The position numbers and the translations under genes are program-made. From Candidatus Mediterraneibacter colneyensis (GTDB lineage: Bacteria; Bacillota; Clostridia; Lachnospirales; Lachnospiraceae), in contig DXEY01000081.1 in assembly GCA_019114745.1 (NCBI GenBank), positions 1 through 12,609 of the forward strand: 12,609 nt of DNA, written 5' to 3'. Below, one piece after another: positions 6,685-12,609 of this stretch. The notes under the pieces are model-generated. The model worked only from the letters and a program-made list of their open reading frames with translations. It had not been told where the DNA came from and did not search any database. Position 1 is the first letter of the stretch, and every line of letters begins with the position of its first letter.

Positions 6685-7048
6685 GATTGCATACTATGAC
6701 CAGGAGATCATCACCGAGATGGCGCAGAAGTCCGACTGCGTGATCGTAGGGCGGTGCGCGGATTATATTTTAAGAGAATATGAGCCGTTCCGCATGTTCG
6801 TCTATGCGGATATGGAGAGCAAGATGGCACGGTGCCGGCAGAAAGCCTCCGAGGAAGAAAAGATGGAGGACAAAGAACTGAAACAGCATATCCTCGGCAT
6901 CGACAGGAAGCGGGCGAAATATTATCAGTTCTATACAGGGCACAAGTGGGGAGATAAGTTGAATTTTGATCTGTGTATCAACACTTCGAGGACGGTGATC
7001 AAAGAGATCGTGCCTGCTCTTGCGAAGCTGTTGCGTGAAACCGAGTAA
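6605..7048 (+). CDS. Cytidylate-kinase-like protein, internally deleted
   Basis: 147 residues from ATG 6605, with an AAGGGTG site seven bases before it. The N-terminus ITIGREFGSGGRELGRRL (5-22) is the nucleotide-binding loop of the cytidylate-kinase-like family (Cytidylate_kin_2). The C-terminal part, from SDCVIVGRCADYIL through RAKYYQFYTGHKWGD, also fits well. Homologues are about 200 residues. Between EIITE and MAQKSD they carry some 55-60 residues, which include part of the substrate lid. Here EIITEMAQKSD (34-44) joins the two ends, and both sides naturally read E-(I/M)-A-(K/Q), so a deletion between short similar sequences is likely. The gene overlaps the MATE frame by 80 bases and depends on the riboswitch promoter. 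Intact members are putative cytosolic nucleotide kinases; this copy is probably inactive. Confidence 0.8.
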   Translation: MNRIITIGREFGSGGRELGRRLSEELKIAYYDQEIITEMAQKSDCVIVGRCADYILREYEPFRMFVYADMESKMARCRQKASEEEKMEDKELKQHILGIDRKRAKYYQFYTGHKWGDKLNFDLCINTSRTVIKEIVPALAKLLRETE

Positions 7049-7114
7049 GCGGCGCGCGGAAGCAGGTGCCCCTCCAGGGGGATCATATACGACCATCGGA
7101 GGACACATCATCGC

Positions 7115-7132
7115 AATGATCTGGAGATCATT
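7115..7132. other. Perfect 8-bp inverted repeat in the 7049-7261 gap
   Basis: AATGATCT and AGATCATT flank GG, a perfect 18-base dyad. It has no T-run and a very short loop, so it suits a protein-binding operator or a weak transcript end. A small CCCC/GGGG hairpin at 7069-7080 lies between it and the kinase stop and also lacks a T-run. Confidence 0.35.
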
Positions 7133-7159
7133 ACATTTGTCTGCATGATTTTAGATTTA

Positions 7160-7202
7160 TTAAGAATTTGTTCAGGATTGGTTAAGGTCTTTCCCTGATA
7201 AT
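7160..7202 (+). promoter_or_regulatory. Activator-type promoter with three 11-bp direct repeats
   Basis: Three head-to-tail units, TTAAGAATTTG (7160-7170), TTCAGGATTGG (7171-7181) and TTAAGGTCTTT (7182-7192), have exact one-turn spacing. They are followed by a -10 box GATAAT (7197-7202) with no proper -35. This is the layout of PhoB/OmpR-family activation, where regulator dimers on one DNA face replace the -35. The downstream operon encodes such a regulator, so positive autoregulation is the simplest reading (inference). Confidence 0.6.
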
Positions 7203-7210
7203 AAGAACCA

Positions 7211-7230
7211 TCAAAGGCAAACACCTTTGA
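7211..7230 (+). other. Leader hairpin before the lipoprotein gene
   Basis: TCAAAGG (7211-7217) pairs perfectly with CCTTTGA (7224-7230) around CAAACA, immediately downstream of the predicted transcription start. It may protect the 5' end of the mRNA. No T-run follows. Confidence 0.4.
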
Positions 7231-7261
7231 AATCTTGATCAGAGAAAGAGAGGATAAAAAT

Positions 7262-7705
7262 ATGCAGACAAAAGAAACAGACAATAAGAAGAAAAAAAGT
7301 TTTGTGAAGAGAGGGCTGATCCTGGCTATGGTGGCGGTCATGGCAGTTTCGGCTACCGCCTGTGGAGGAAAAGACGGAAAAACTTCTAATATGAAGAACC
7401 CGACAAGTACAAGTTCCGGCAGGAGCACAGCAAAACCGAATACAGAAAAGAGCACAGATAAGAGCAAAGACAAGAATGCCTCGAAGAGCACAGACAAAAA
7501 AGCAGGTAAGAGTACAGACAAGAATACCGGCAAAAGTACAGATAACAACGCAGGCAGGAATACAGACAAGAACGCCGGAAAGAGTGCGGATAAGAATAAG
7601 AAAAGCAGCTCGAAAAAGAATACAAAAAAGAGCACAGACAAAAAGTCTGCGAACAGGACTTCGACAGGCGCAAATTCTAAAAATTCTAATAAGAAAGCAC
7701 AGTAA
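7262..7705 (+). CDS. Small lysine-rich repeat lipoprotein
   Basis: 147 residues from ATG 7262, with GAGAGG at 7248-7253; the in-frame 7235 start lacks a site. Residues 9-17 are basic, 18-33 are hydrophobic (GLILAMVAVMAVSATA) and Cys34 is followed by Gly-Gly. This reads as a lipoprotein signal peptide, with the lipobox -3 residue Ala and not the usual Leu. The mature part is almost wholly Lys, Ser, Thr, Asn, Asp and Gly, with five 8-residue units of the form KSTDKNAG at 75-114 and no folded domain. It would sit on the outer face of the membrane as a flexible, strongly positive tail that could bind anionic wall polymers (inference). As first gene ahead of the response regulator and kinase, it may be their target or accessory. 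No named family recognised. Confidence 0.75.
   Translation: MQTKETDNKKKKSFVKRGLILAMVAVMAVSATACGGKDGKTSNMKNPTSTSSGRSTAKPNTEKSTDKSKDKNASKSTDKKAGKSTDKNTGKSTDNNAGRNTDKNAGKSADKNKKSSSKKNTKKSTDKKSANRTSTGANSKNSNKKAQ
7484..7603 (+). repeat. 24-bp tandem repeat (five units) inside the lipoprotein gene
   Basis: Five consecutive 24-base units encode KSTDKKAG, KSTDKNTG, KSTDNNAG, RNTDKNAG and KSADKNKK. Synonymous differences between units (AAG/AAA, AGC/AGT) show that this is not a very recent expansion. A related KSTDKSKDKNAS stretch precedes it. Confidence 0.8.
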
Positions 7706-7711
7706 AAAGTT

Positions 7712-7769
7712 ACAGCAGGACATCAATAGGGTGTATTTCCCGAAGGGGGACTACGCCCTGCTCTGCTGT
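7712..7769 (+). other. Long structured hairpin between lipoprotein and response regulator genes
   Basis: The outer stem is ACAGCAG (7712-7718) with CTGCTGT (7763-7769). The inner stem is AGGGTGTA (7728-7735) with TACGCCCT (7752-7759), one G-U pair included, and a further C/G stem around a GAAG loop lies inside it. No T-run follows, so it is not a standard terminator. It may be a processing or stability element that sets different levels of lipoprotein and regulator from one mRNA. Confidence 0.55.
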
Positions 7770-7793
7770 GGAAAGATACAGGCGGGGTGAGCT

Positions 7794-8498
7794 ATGGAAA
7801 AAATATTGATCGTAGAAGATGATGCGGATATCAGGGAAGGAGTGCGGATCCTGTTAGAAGGAGAGGGCTATTCTGTGATAGAGGCAGAAAACGGGAGAGC
7901 AGGGCTGTCTCTTTTGGAGCAGGATCCTGATCTTGTCATCCTTGATGTGATGATGCCGGGAATGTCAGGGCTCAAAACATGCGAGGAAATCCGAAGGACA
8001 TCCTATGTTCCGGTGCTGTTCCTGACGGCGCGCTCCCAGGAATCCGACAAGCTGATCGGACTGATGGCGGGCGGGGACGACTATCTGGCAAAACCGTTCT
8101 CATACTCCGAGCTCCTGGGCAGGGTGAAAGCGCTGGTCAGGCGCTGGAAGATATACCGCGGCAAGGAAGAACCCGAAGAGGAACAGCCTGGAAAATTTGT
8201 GGAGCTGGCAGGCATCCGGCTCAACGAGGAGTTCAATGAAGTGCAGATAAACGGCGAAAACGTGGAATTTTCAGATATTGAGTACAAGATCCTCCGGCTG
8301 CTGATGAAGTATCCGGCAAAAGTATTTTCCGCACAAAACCTGTATGAGAGCGTGTGGGAAGAACCTTATTTTTATAACTGTAATTCCACTGTGATGGTAC
8401 ATATCCGGAGGCTTCGTGTAAAGATCGAGGAAGATCCGAAGAATCCGCGGCTGATCCTGACAGTCTGGGGAAAGGGGTATCGGTTTGGAGAGCGTTAG
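7794..8498 (+). CDS. OmpR/PhoB-family response regulator (VanR-like)
   Basis: A complete 234-residue regulator. The receiver domain (about 1-115) shows the acidic pair Glu8-Asp9, the phospho-acceptor Asp51 in VILDVMMPG, Thr78 and Lys100. The C-terminal winged helix (about 130-232) ends in the usual LTVWGKGYRFG. ATG 7794 has only a weak G-rich site (GGCGGGG at 7781-7787), so translation may depend on the upstream mRNA context. The stop overlaps the kinase start by 14 bases. It acts in the cytosol as a phosphorylation-dependent DNA-binding protein, with the three direct repeats at 7160-7192 as the most likely site. Specific signal unknown. Confidence 0.95.
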   Translation: MEKILIVEDDADIREGVRILLEGEGYSVIEAENGRAGLSLLEQDPDLVILDVMMPGMSGLKTCEEIRRTSYVPVLFLTARSQESDKLIGLMAGGDDYLAKPFSYSELLGRVKALVRRWKIYRGKEEPEEEQPGKFVELAGIRLNEEFNEVQINGENVEFSDIEYKILRLLMKYPAKVFSAQNLYESVWEEPYFYNCNSTVMVHIRRLRVKIEEDPKNPRLILTVWGKGYRFGER

Positions 8499-9834
8499 GA
8501 AGAGACGGAGTTCCCTGTATTTTGAGCTGGCAGCCCTGCTTCTCGCCGCCGTTATCATATCCGGTATTTTTTTCGCAGTGATCAACCGGATCGGAAGCTG
8601 GATCATTACGGAGCGCTTTTCGGACGGGGACTATCTTGAGGAACTGTGCGCGGGGTATCTGGACGACCTTCAGGATTATGTCAATGAAGAACAGGTGGCA
8701 TCCGGCGATTCCGCGAAGCTGACAGAATGGGTCAAAAAGCAGAAGATTGTATCCATCCAGGTCTATAAAGACGAGATCCTGACCTATGATTCCAATTACC
8801 CGGATGCGGCGTTTGAGGATGCGGCAGTGGAAGGCGACTATTACGAGTGGGAGTATTACTATACCATCAGATTTGAGGATGGAACGGCAGATGTATTTCT
8901 GTATGGGTTCTTTTCCTATCCGTTATACGGGTATGCCCTGATCGCAGAGATCCTGCTGTCCGTGTTGCTTCTGATCCTGATCGTGATACTGGGGATCCGG
9001 AAACGGGTCAGGTACATCGGAAGGCTGAAAGCCGAGTGCGAGATCCTGGGAAACGGAGACCTCGATTATCAGGTCACGGTGCAGGGGAGGGATGAGCTTG
9101 CCCTTCTCGCCAGAGGACTCGATAATATGCGGACGGCGCTCAGGGCGAGCAATGAAAAAGAAGCGGAACTTACGGCAGCCAACCGGAGGATGATCACAGA
9201 GATGTCCCATGATCTTCGCACGCCCCTCACCTCGCTTTTGATCTATACGGAGATCCTGGGGAAAAAGGCGGTGAAAGACCCTGAGAAACTTGCGGAATAT
9301 GTAGAAAAGATCGAGAAAAAGGCGCGCCAGATCAAGCAGCTCTCCGACAATATTTTTGAGTATGCACTGATCACGGAGGAGTCGGAGGCAGAGCTCGGGG
9401 AGCCGCAGACGCTGCGGGAGCTCTTTTACGATCCGCTCTCTGAGATGACCGCCTATCTGGAAGAGCAGGGATTTGCCGTCAAGATGAAGCCGGGGAAAGA
9501 CAGCCGTCAGATCCGGGCGAATGAGGAATACATCAACAGGATCATGGACAATATTGTCTCAAATATCGTGAAGTACGCTGACAGGAGCACGTCGGTGGAG
9601 ATCGACGCCGTGTATACAGAAGGATACGGCGGGCTCACCTTCCGAAACGGGATTGCCCGGAAAAATGAAGATAAGAAAAGGACAGAGGGCAGTACAAACA
9701 TCGGGCTGCACAATATAGAAAAGATGATGAAAAACATGGGCGGATCGTGCCGGGCAGAGGAGGCGGGAGAGCGGTTTGAAATTACAGTCCTGTTTCCCTG
9801 GGCGGACGGAAAAGATGAAAAGCTGGAAAGATAA
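8485..9834 (+). CDS. Membrane sensor histidine kinase, partner of the response regulator
   Basis: 449 residues from a TTG start at 8485, chosen because it has a G-rich site (AAAGGGG near 8471-8477) and because no ATG or GTG occurs near the correct N-terminus. Domains: transmembrane helix at about 14-34, an acidic, Tyr-rich extracellular sensor of about 110 residues, a second helix at about 149-171, HAMP to about 225, an H-box with His242 in MSHDLRTPL, and an N-box at about 349-365 (NRIMDNIVSNIVKYAD). The ATP-binding domain lacks a DxGxG box: GGLTFRNG passes through a short charged loop to STNIGLHNIEKMM. This abbreviated lid is typical, as I recall, of VanS-like kinases of Clostridia, so activity is still expected. 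The sensor composition suggests detection of a cationic or envelope signal (inference). Confidence 0.93.
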   Translation: MESVRKRRSSLYFELAALLLAAVIISGIFFAVINRIGSWIITERFSDGDYLEELCAGYLDDLQDYVNEEQVASGDSAKLTEWVKKQKIVSIQVYKDEILTYDSNYPDAAFEDAAVEGDYYEWEYYYTIRFEDGTADVFLYGFFSYPLYGYALIAEILLSVLLLILIVILGIRKRVRYIGRLKAECEILGNGDLDYQVTVQGRDELALLARGLDNMRTALRASNEKEAELTAANRRMITEMSHDLRTPLTSLLIYTEILGKKAVKDPEKLAEYVEKIEKKARQIKQLSDNIFEYALITEESEAELGEPQTLRELFYDPLSEMTAYLEEQGFAVKMKPGKDSRQIRANEEYINRIMDNIVSNIVKYADRSTSVEIDAVYTEGYGGLTFRNGIARKNEDKKRTEGSTNIGLHNIEKMMKNMGGSCRAEEAGERFEITVLFPWADGKDEKLER

Positions 9835-9852
9835 AGCCAAAGCCAATATAAT
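9824..9852 (+). promoter_or_regulatory. Possible promoter of the arginase-family gene
   Basis: TATAAT (9847-9852) stands 17 bases after TGGAAA (9824-9829), at the kinase stop and about 58 bases before the arginase-family start. The -10 is perfect and the -35 moderate, so the gene may be transcribed independently of the kinase operon. Confidence 0.45.
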
Positions 9853-9910
9853 AGAAATGTATTACCGTGGAAGGACAGATAACAGATATCTGAGACAGGA
9901 GGAACCAGTC

Positions 9911-10888
9911 ATGAAAAAGAAAACGCTGAGGCTAACATTCCCACAGTGGCAGGGAGGCGTGAACCCGCCGTACTATGAAGGAAGCCGCATTCTGGATCTG
10001 ATCGCGCCGGCAGGGGAAGGCATGGAGTGCGCCGAAGTGCCTGTCAGGATGAATTTTACCGATGAGGTGCCGGTCGTGGACGGAGTCGCCTGGAAGGAGG
10101 AGCTTCTGGAGCAGCAGAGAGCGGCATATGCGCTCTGCGAGGAGAAAGATCCGGACAGGATCATTATCCTTGGCGGGGACTGCTCTGTGGAGCAGGCGCC
10201 GTTTGACTATCTTCACGGGAAGTACCCGGAAGATACCGCGATCATCTGGATCGACGCCCACCCGGATTTTACAAAGCCGAAAGATTCTTCCCATGAGCAC
10301 GCCATGGTGCTGGGAAATCTGATCGGGGAGGGCGCGCCGGATTTTGCGGCTGAAGTGAAGCATCCGTTTGACAAAAAAGACGTAGTATATGCCGGAATCA
10401 TTGAGGATCATCTGGAGACATGGGAGGAAGAGTATCAGAGCAAATACCGGATGAAGTTCCTTTCGCCGGAACAGCTCGCCGAAAACAGTGAGCCGCTCCT
10501 TGCGTGGCTTCGGGAAAACGGATTCCGGCATGTGATGATCCACTGGGATCTGGACGTGATGTCCCCGGATGATTTCCGTTCCCTGCTGTGTGCGAAACCC
10601 CACATCCCGCCTGTGGAATATGCGGTAGGGAAGATGACGCTTGACCAGGTACTCCGCCTGATCCGTGATGTATCGGCGGAGTTTGACGTGATCGCTCTGG
10701 GGATCGCGGAGTTCCTTCCGTGGGATATCATCCGCCTCAGGAAAGGTCTGGGAGAGCTGGAGATATTCCGGAAAAACCGACGGCGCCCTGGCGGGAGCGT
10801 GCCTGTCAGGAATGTGCCGGTCAGGAGCGCGCCTGACCGGAATGCGCTGCAGTGTGACGCCGATCATGCCACAGGTAATATCCGATAA
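9911..10888 (+). CDS. Arginase/agmatinase-fold family protein
   Basis: The start is ATG 9911 with CAGGAGG just before it; an in-frame start at 9776 lies inside the kinase gene. 325 residues. The ureohydrolase motifs are GGDCS (88-92), DAHPD (115-119) and HWDLDVMSP (211-219). The family's metal ligands Asp115, His117, Asp119, Asp213 and Asp215 are present, but the first ligand, usually His in GGDHS, is Cys91. Related arginase-like proteins of Clostridia show GGDC too, as I recall, so this marks a subfamily and perhaps a changed metal or substrate. The reaction would be hydrolysis of a guanidino or amidino compound to urea or an equivalent; the substrate is unknown. The domain ends near 288. 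The last 35 or so residues are an odd basic tail with three 5-residue repeats that runs antisense into the MATE gene end. Confidence 0.85.
   Translation: MKKKTLRLTFPQWQGGVNPPYYEGSRILDLIAPAGEGMECAEVPVRMNFTDEVPVVDGVAWKEELLEQQRAAYALCEEKDPDRIIILGGDCSVEQAPFDYLHGKYPEDTAIIWIDAHPDFTKPKDSSHEHAMVLGNLIGEGAPDFAAEVKHPFDKKDVVYAGIIEDHLETWEEEYQSKYRMKFLSPEQLAENSEPLLAWLRENGFRHVMIHWDLDVMSPDDFRSLLCAKPHIPPVEYAVGKMTLDQVLRLIRDVSAEFDVIALGIAEFLPWDIIRLRKGLGELEIFRKNRRRPGGSVPVRNVPVRSAPDRNALQCDADHATGNIR
10799..10843 (+). repeat. Three 15-bp tandem repeats at the convergent gene ends, with an embedded hairpin
   Basis: The units GTGCCTGTCAGGAAT, GTGCCGGTCAGGAGC and GCGCCTGACCGGAAT encode VPVRN, VPVRS and APDRN on the plus strand. 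The minus-strand MATE stop (10821-10823) lies in the middle unit. CCGGTCAGG (10817-10825) and CCTGACCGG (10832-10840) form a perfect 9-bp stem with a 6-base loop, a possible bidirectional stop without T-runs. Confidence 0.7.
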
Positions 10889-12194
10889 ATGCCAGGGCGG
10901 TGATGACCCATGTCACAGGATAACTGAAGATAATAGCGTGGATCGTAGGCGATACCCTGAGCACGCCTGCCAGCCATATGATCCTCAGGACGCAGACTCC
11001 AAGCAGGGTGATCACTACGGGGACGACGACATTTCCGCGGCCTCTCAGGGAACCGGCGAGAATCTCGATGAATACATAGACAATGTACCACGGAGTGATG
11101 AAAAGGAGCATGTCGCATCCGATCTGCGCTACCGTCTCATCCGAGGTGAAGAGACGGAAGAGGACGCTCCTTGCCCCGATCAGCGCTGCGACGAGGAGGA
11201 CAGATACGACAAGATCCATGCACAGGCAGACACGGGTGCTCCTGCGGACGCGATCCATTTTTCCGGCGCCGTAGTTCTGACCGACAAATGTCGTGATGGA
11301 AATTCCGAAGGCTGTGCTGACCATCCAGAAAATGGCATCCAGCTTGCCGAACGCAGACCATGCGGCAGCGGTATCGGTTCCGAATGTATTGATGGCGGCC
11401 TGGATGGCGATATTTGTGATCGCAAACAGGATGGATTCAAACCCGGTGGGAAGTCCCAGCTTTAACTGCATTTTCAGGAGCGTGCCGTGAAACCGGATCT
11501 TACGCAGGGAGAGATGGAGCAGCCCGCCGGAACGTATCAGTTTGTATGTTACGATAACGGCGCTTGCCGCCTGGGCGATCAGCGTGGCGACCGCAACGCC
11601 GGTGACGCCCATATGGAATACGAGCACAAATACGGTGTCGAGCACGATATTGATGACGCAGCAGATGATCAGAATATAAAGGGGGCTTTTGGAATCCCCG
11701 GTGGCTCTCAGGATCGCGGACCCCATGTTGTAGACGAGTACAAACAGGATCCCGGCAAAATAGATCCGCAGATAGATCAGAGAGTCTGCCATGATCTCCG
11801 ACGGCGTGTTCATGAGGCGGAGCATGAAAGGCGCTCCCAGTATTCCGATAAACGTGAGCGCGATCCCTCCGGCAGCGGCGATCGCGTATGCATTGTGGAG
11901 ACCGTCATTGGCGGTCTCTTCTTTACGCGCGCCGGTGAACTGGGCGATCGTTACGGCGGCACCTGAGGAAAGCCCGGTGAAGAATCCCACTACCAGAGCT
12001 ACGATTTGAGCGGAAGAGCCGCCTACGCTGGCGAGAGCTTCTTTTCCTACAAACTGTCCCACGATCACACTGTCGATCGTATTGTAGAGCTGCTGGAAAA
12101 ATGTCCCGAGCAGGATCGGAAAAAAGAACAGCAGAAGCTGTTTCCAGATAATTCCTTCTGTGATCTCATTTTTTTTCTGACGTACTGTTTCCAT
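10821..12194 (-). CDS. MATE-family efflux transporter, complete
   Basis: A 457-residue protein of standard MATE length with twelve hydrophobic segments expected. It starts METVRQKKNEITEG, with the first helix at about 19-45 (LLFFFPILLGTFFQQLYN). ALRATGDSKSP-type and SLRGRGN-type loops follow each half, and NYGAGKMDRVRR lies in the second repeat. ATG 12192-12194 has a GAGAGGG site eight bases upstream. It belongs to the DinF/NorM-like branch common in Clostridia and differs from the two damaged MATE genes at 2507 and 5617. Known family role: Na+- or H+-coupled export of drugs and metabolites across the cell membrane. It has its own promoter and stands alone. The last residues (HSGQARS) are encoded in the 15-bp repeat and may be recent. 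Confidence 0.93.
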   Translation of the reverse strand: METVRQKKNEITEGIIWKQLLLFFFPILLGTFFQQLYNTIDSVIVGQFVGKEALASVGGSSAQIVALVVGFFTGLSSGAAVTIAQFTGARKEETANDGLHNAYAIAAAGGIALTFIGILGAPFMLRLMNTPSEIMADSLIYLRIYFAGILFVLVYNMGSAILRATGDSKSPLYILIICCVINIVLDTVFVLVFHMGVTGVAVATLIAQAASAVIVTYKLIRSGGLLHLSLRKIRFHGTLLKMQLKLGLPTGFESILFAITNIAIQAAINTFGTDTAAAWSAFGKLDAIFWMVSTAFGISITTFVGQNYGAGKMDRVRRSTRVCLCMDLVVSVLLVAALIGARSVLFRLFTSDETVAQIGCDMLLFITPWYIVYVFIEILAGSLRGRGNVVVPVVITLLGVCVLRIIWLAGVLRVSPTIHAIIFSYPVTWVITALAFIGYYLWHDRRHTAAHSGQARS

Positions 12195-12232
12195 AAGATA
12201 TCCCTCTCAAGTAAAAAAGCATAAGTATCTGT

Positions 12233-12261
12233 ATTATAAGCTTAGTTTACAGAAAGAGCAA
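12233..12261 (-). promoter_or_regulatory. Promoter of the complete MATE gene
   Basis: On the minus strand TTGCTC (plus 12256-12261) and a perfect TATAAT (plus 12233-12238) are separated by 17 bases, placing the start about 32 bases ahead of the ATG. Confidence 0.7.
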
Positions 12262-12268
12262 TATTTTT

Positions 12269-12294
12269 CACAGATATGCTCCGGAAGCATTGTG
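12269..12294. promoter_or_regulatory. Possible operator upstream of the MATE promoter
   Basis: CACA (12269-12272) and ATGCT (12276-12280) are mirrored by AGCAT (12286-12290) and TGTG (12291-12294) around CCGGA, just behind the -35 box. The dyad is imperfectly spaced, and no regulator gene sits next to it. Confidence 0.3.
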
Positions 12295-12349
12295 AACAAT
12301 AAATTCTAAGTATTGGAAGAACTGCCGGTTTTGTGACAGAATAAAAACA

Positions 12350-12396
12350 GGGGAGAGACTGGCGTCAGGCAGAAATGACGCTCTCCCCGGATTTTT
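12350..12396. terminator. Bidirectional intrinsic terminator
   Basis: GGGGAGA (12350-12356) pairs with TCTCCCC (12382-12388) and GCGTCA (12362-12367) with TGACGC (12376-12381). TTTTT (12392-12396) follows on the plus strand and AAAAA (12343-12347) precedes it, giving a U-tract in either direction. No gene inside the window clearly uses it. Confidence 0.75.
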
Positions 12397-12609
12397 GAAA
12401 GGATACGGATGTGTGCAAAGCGGCACTTTTTACAGTCCCGTTTCTGGTAAGAAAGAGCCGGGCAGGGCGGTGGTTCCGTCAGTTTAATTAGATCTGGTCA
12501 ATGAAAAAAAGGGAGGTATACGCATGAGTTTATGATTATTTAAACAACCCTGTTTTGACAAGTTTATAAGTAAATTTGTAAATGTCATACAGAGAAAAGG
12601 AGGAGACTG
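12397..12609 (+). promoter_or_regulatory. Upstream region of the next gene: promoter, ribosome site and a 3-codon frame
   Basis: I see no gene here. TTGACA (12555-12560) with GTAAAT 17 bases on (12578-12583) is a likely promoter, and AAAGGAGGA (12597-12605) is a strong ribosome site whose start codon would lie just past the window. Earlier, GGGAGG (12511-12516) precedes ATG 12524, but that frame stops after three codons (TGA 12533-12535). It may be a decayed or deleted gene start. Confidence 0.5.

Noticed and set aside
7117..7149. Ten-codon frame in the palindrome as a possible leader peptide
   Set aside because: The nearest GGAGG is too far upstream, and no attenuator hairpin with a T-run follows.
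7484..7603. Tandem repeats considered as a CRISPR array
   Set aside because: Units are 24 bases with no spacers, are in frame with a coding sequence, and differ at synonymous sites.
7108..7726. Minus-strand open frames with very hydrophobic, repetitive products
   Set aside because: They are mirror images of the Lys/Ser/Thr-rich repeat in the plus-strand lipoprotein gene and have no ribosome site or family match.
9932..10867. 311-codon minus-strand open frame
   Set aside because: Antisense shadow of the arginase-fold gene.
10812..11465. 217-codon plus-strand open frame and following ones to 12009
   Set aside because: Shadows of the complete minus-strand MATE gene; acidic, Cys/Asp-rich products typical of antisense reading.

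Overview
The window looks like chromosome from a moderately GC-rich, gut-type Clostridia, most likely Lachnospiraceae. The reasons are strong GGAGG ribosome sites, sigma-A promoters, a [4Fe-4S] cysteine desulfidase, a 2-hydroxyacyl-CoA dehydratase activase relative, several MATE exporters, LysR regulators of the 'MEIRVLRYFL' type and a VanRS-like two-component pair. This placement is an inference from gene content. I see no tRNA, rRNA, CRISPR array or insertion sequence.

Layout. Positions 1-918 hold the C-terminal two thirds of a CyuA-type L-cysteine desulfidase. Next is an activase gene that keeps only its C-terminal half, fused to an unrelated start (985-1455). It converges on a LysR gene (1452-2327, minus). 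That LysR gene diverges from a MATE exporter (2507-3768) broken by an internal, frameshifting deletion; the shared intergenic region carries two good promoters and a T-N11-A LysR box. A GNAT acetyltransferase and a second LysR gene form an overlapping operon (3878-5382). After them comes a well-formed promoter, two tandem copies of what I read as the guanidine-IV (mepA-motif) aptamer, and a terminator. These lead into a MepA-like MATE gene (5617-6684) and a cytidylate-kinase-like gene (6605-7048), both of which seem to have lost an internal block.

Positions 7049-9834 form a signalling unit: a promoter with three 11-bp direct repeats, a small lysine-rich repeat lipoprotein, a long RNA hairpin, an OmpR-family response regulator and its sensor kinase. 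An arginase-fold protein follows (9911-10888). It ends tail-to-tail with a complete MATE exporter on the minus strand (10821-12194), and the two ends meet in a 15-bp tandem repeat. Positions 12195-12609 hold the MATE promoter, a bidirectional terminator and the promoter and ribosome site of a gene starting just past the window.

How it fits together. The theme is export and stress sensing: three MATE pumps, two LysR regulators, an acetyltransferase of the phosphinothricin type, a guanidine-class riboswitch and an envelope two-component system. The two most notable points are the tandem riboswitch, whose loop-loop contacts appear to co-vary, and four separate genes between 985 and 7048 that each lack a conserved block while the genes between them are intact. 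The deletions could be real (microhomology-driven decay) or an assembly artefact, and reads would decide it.
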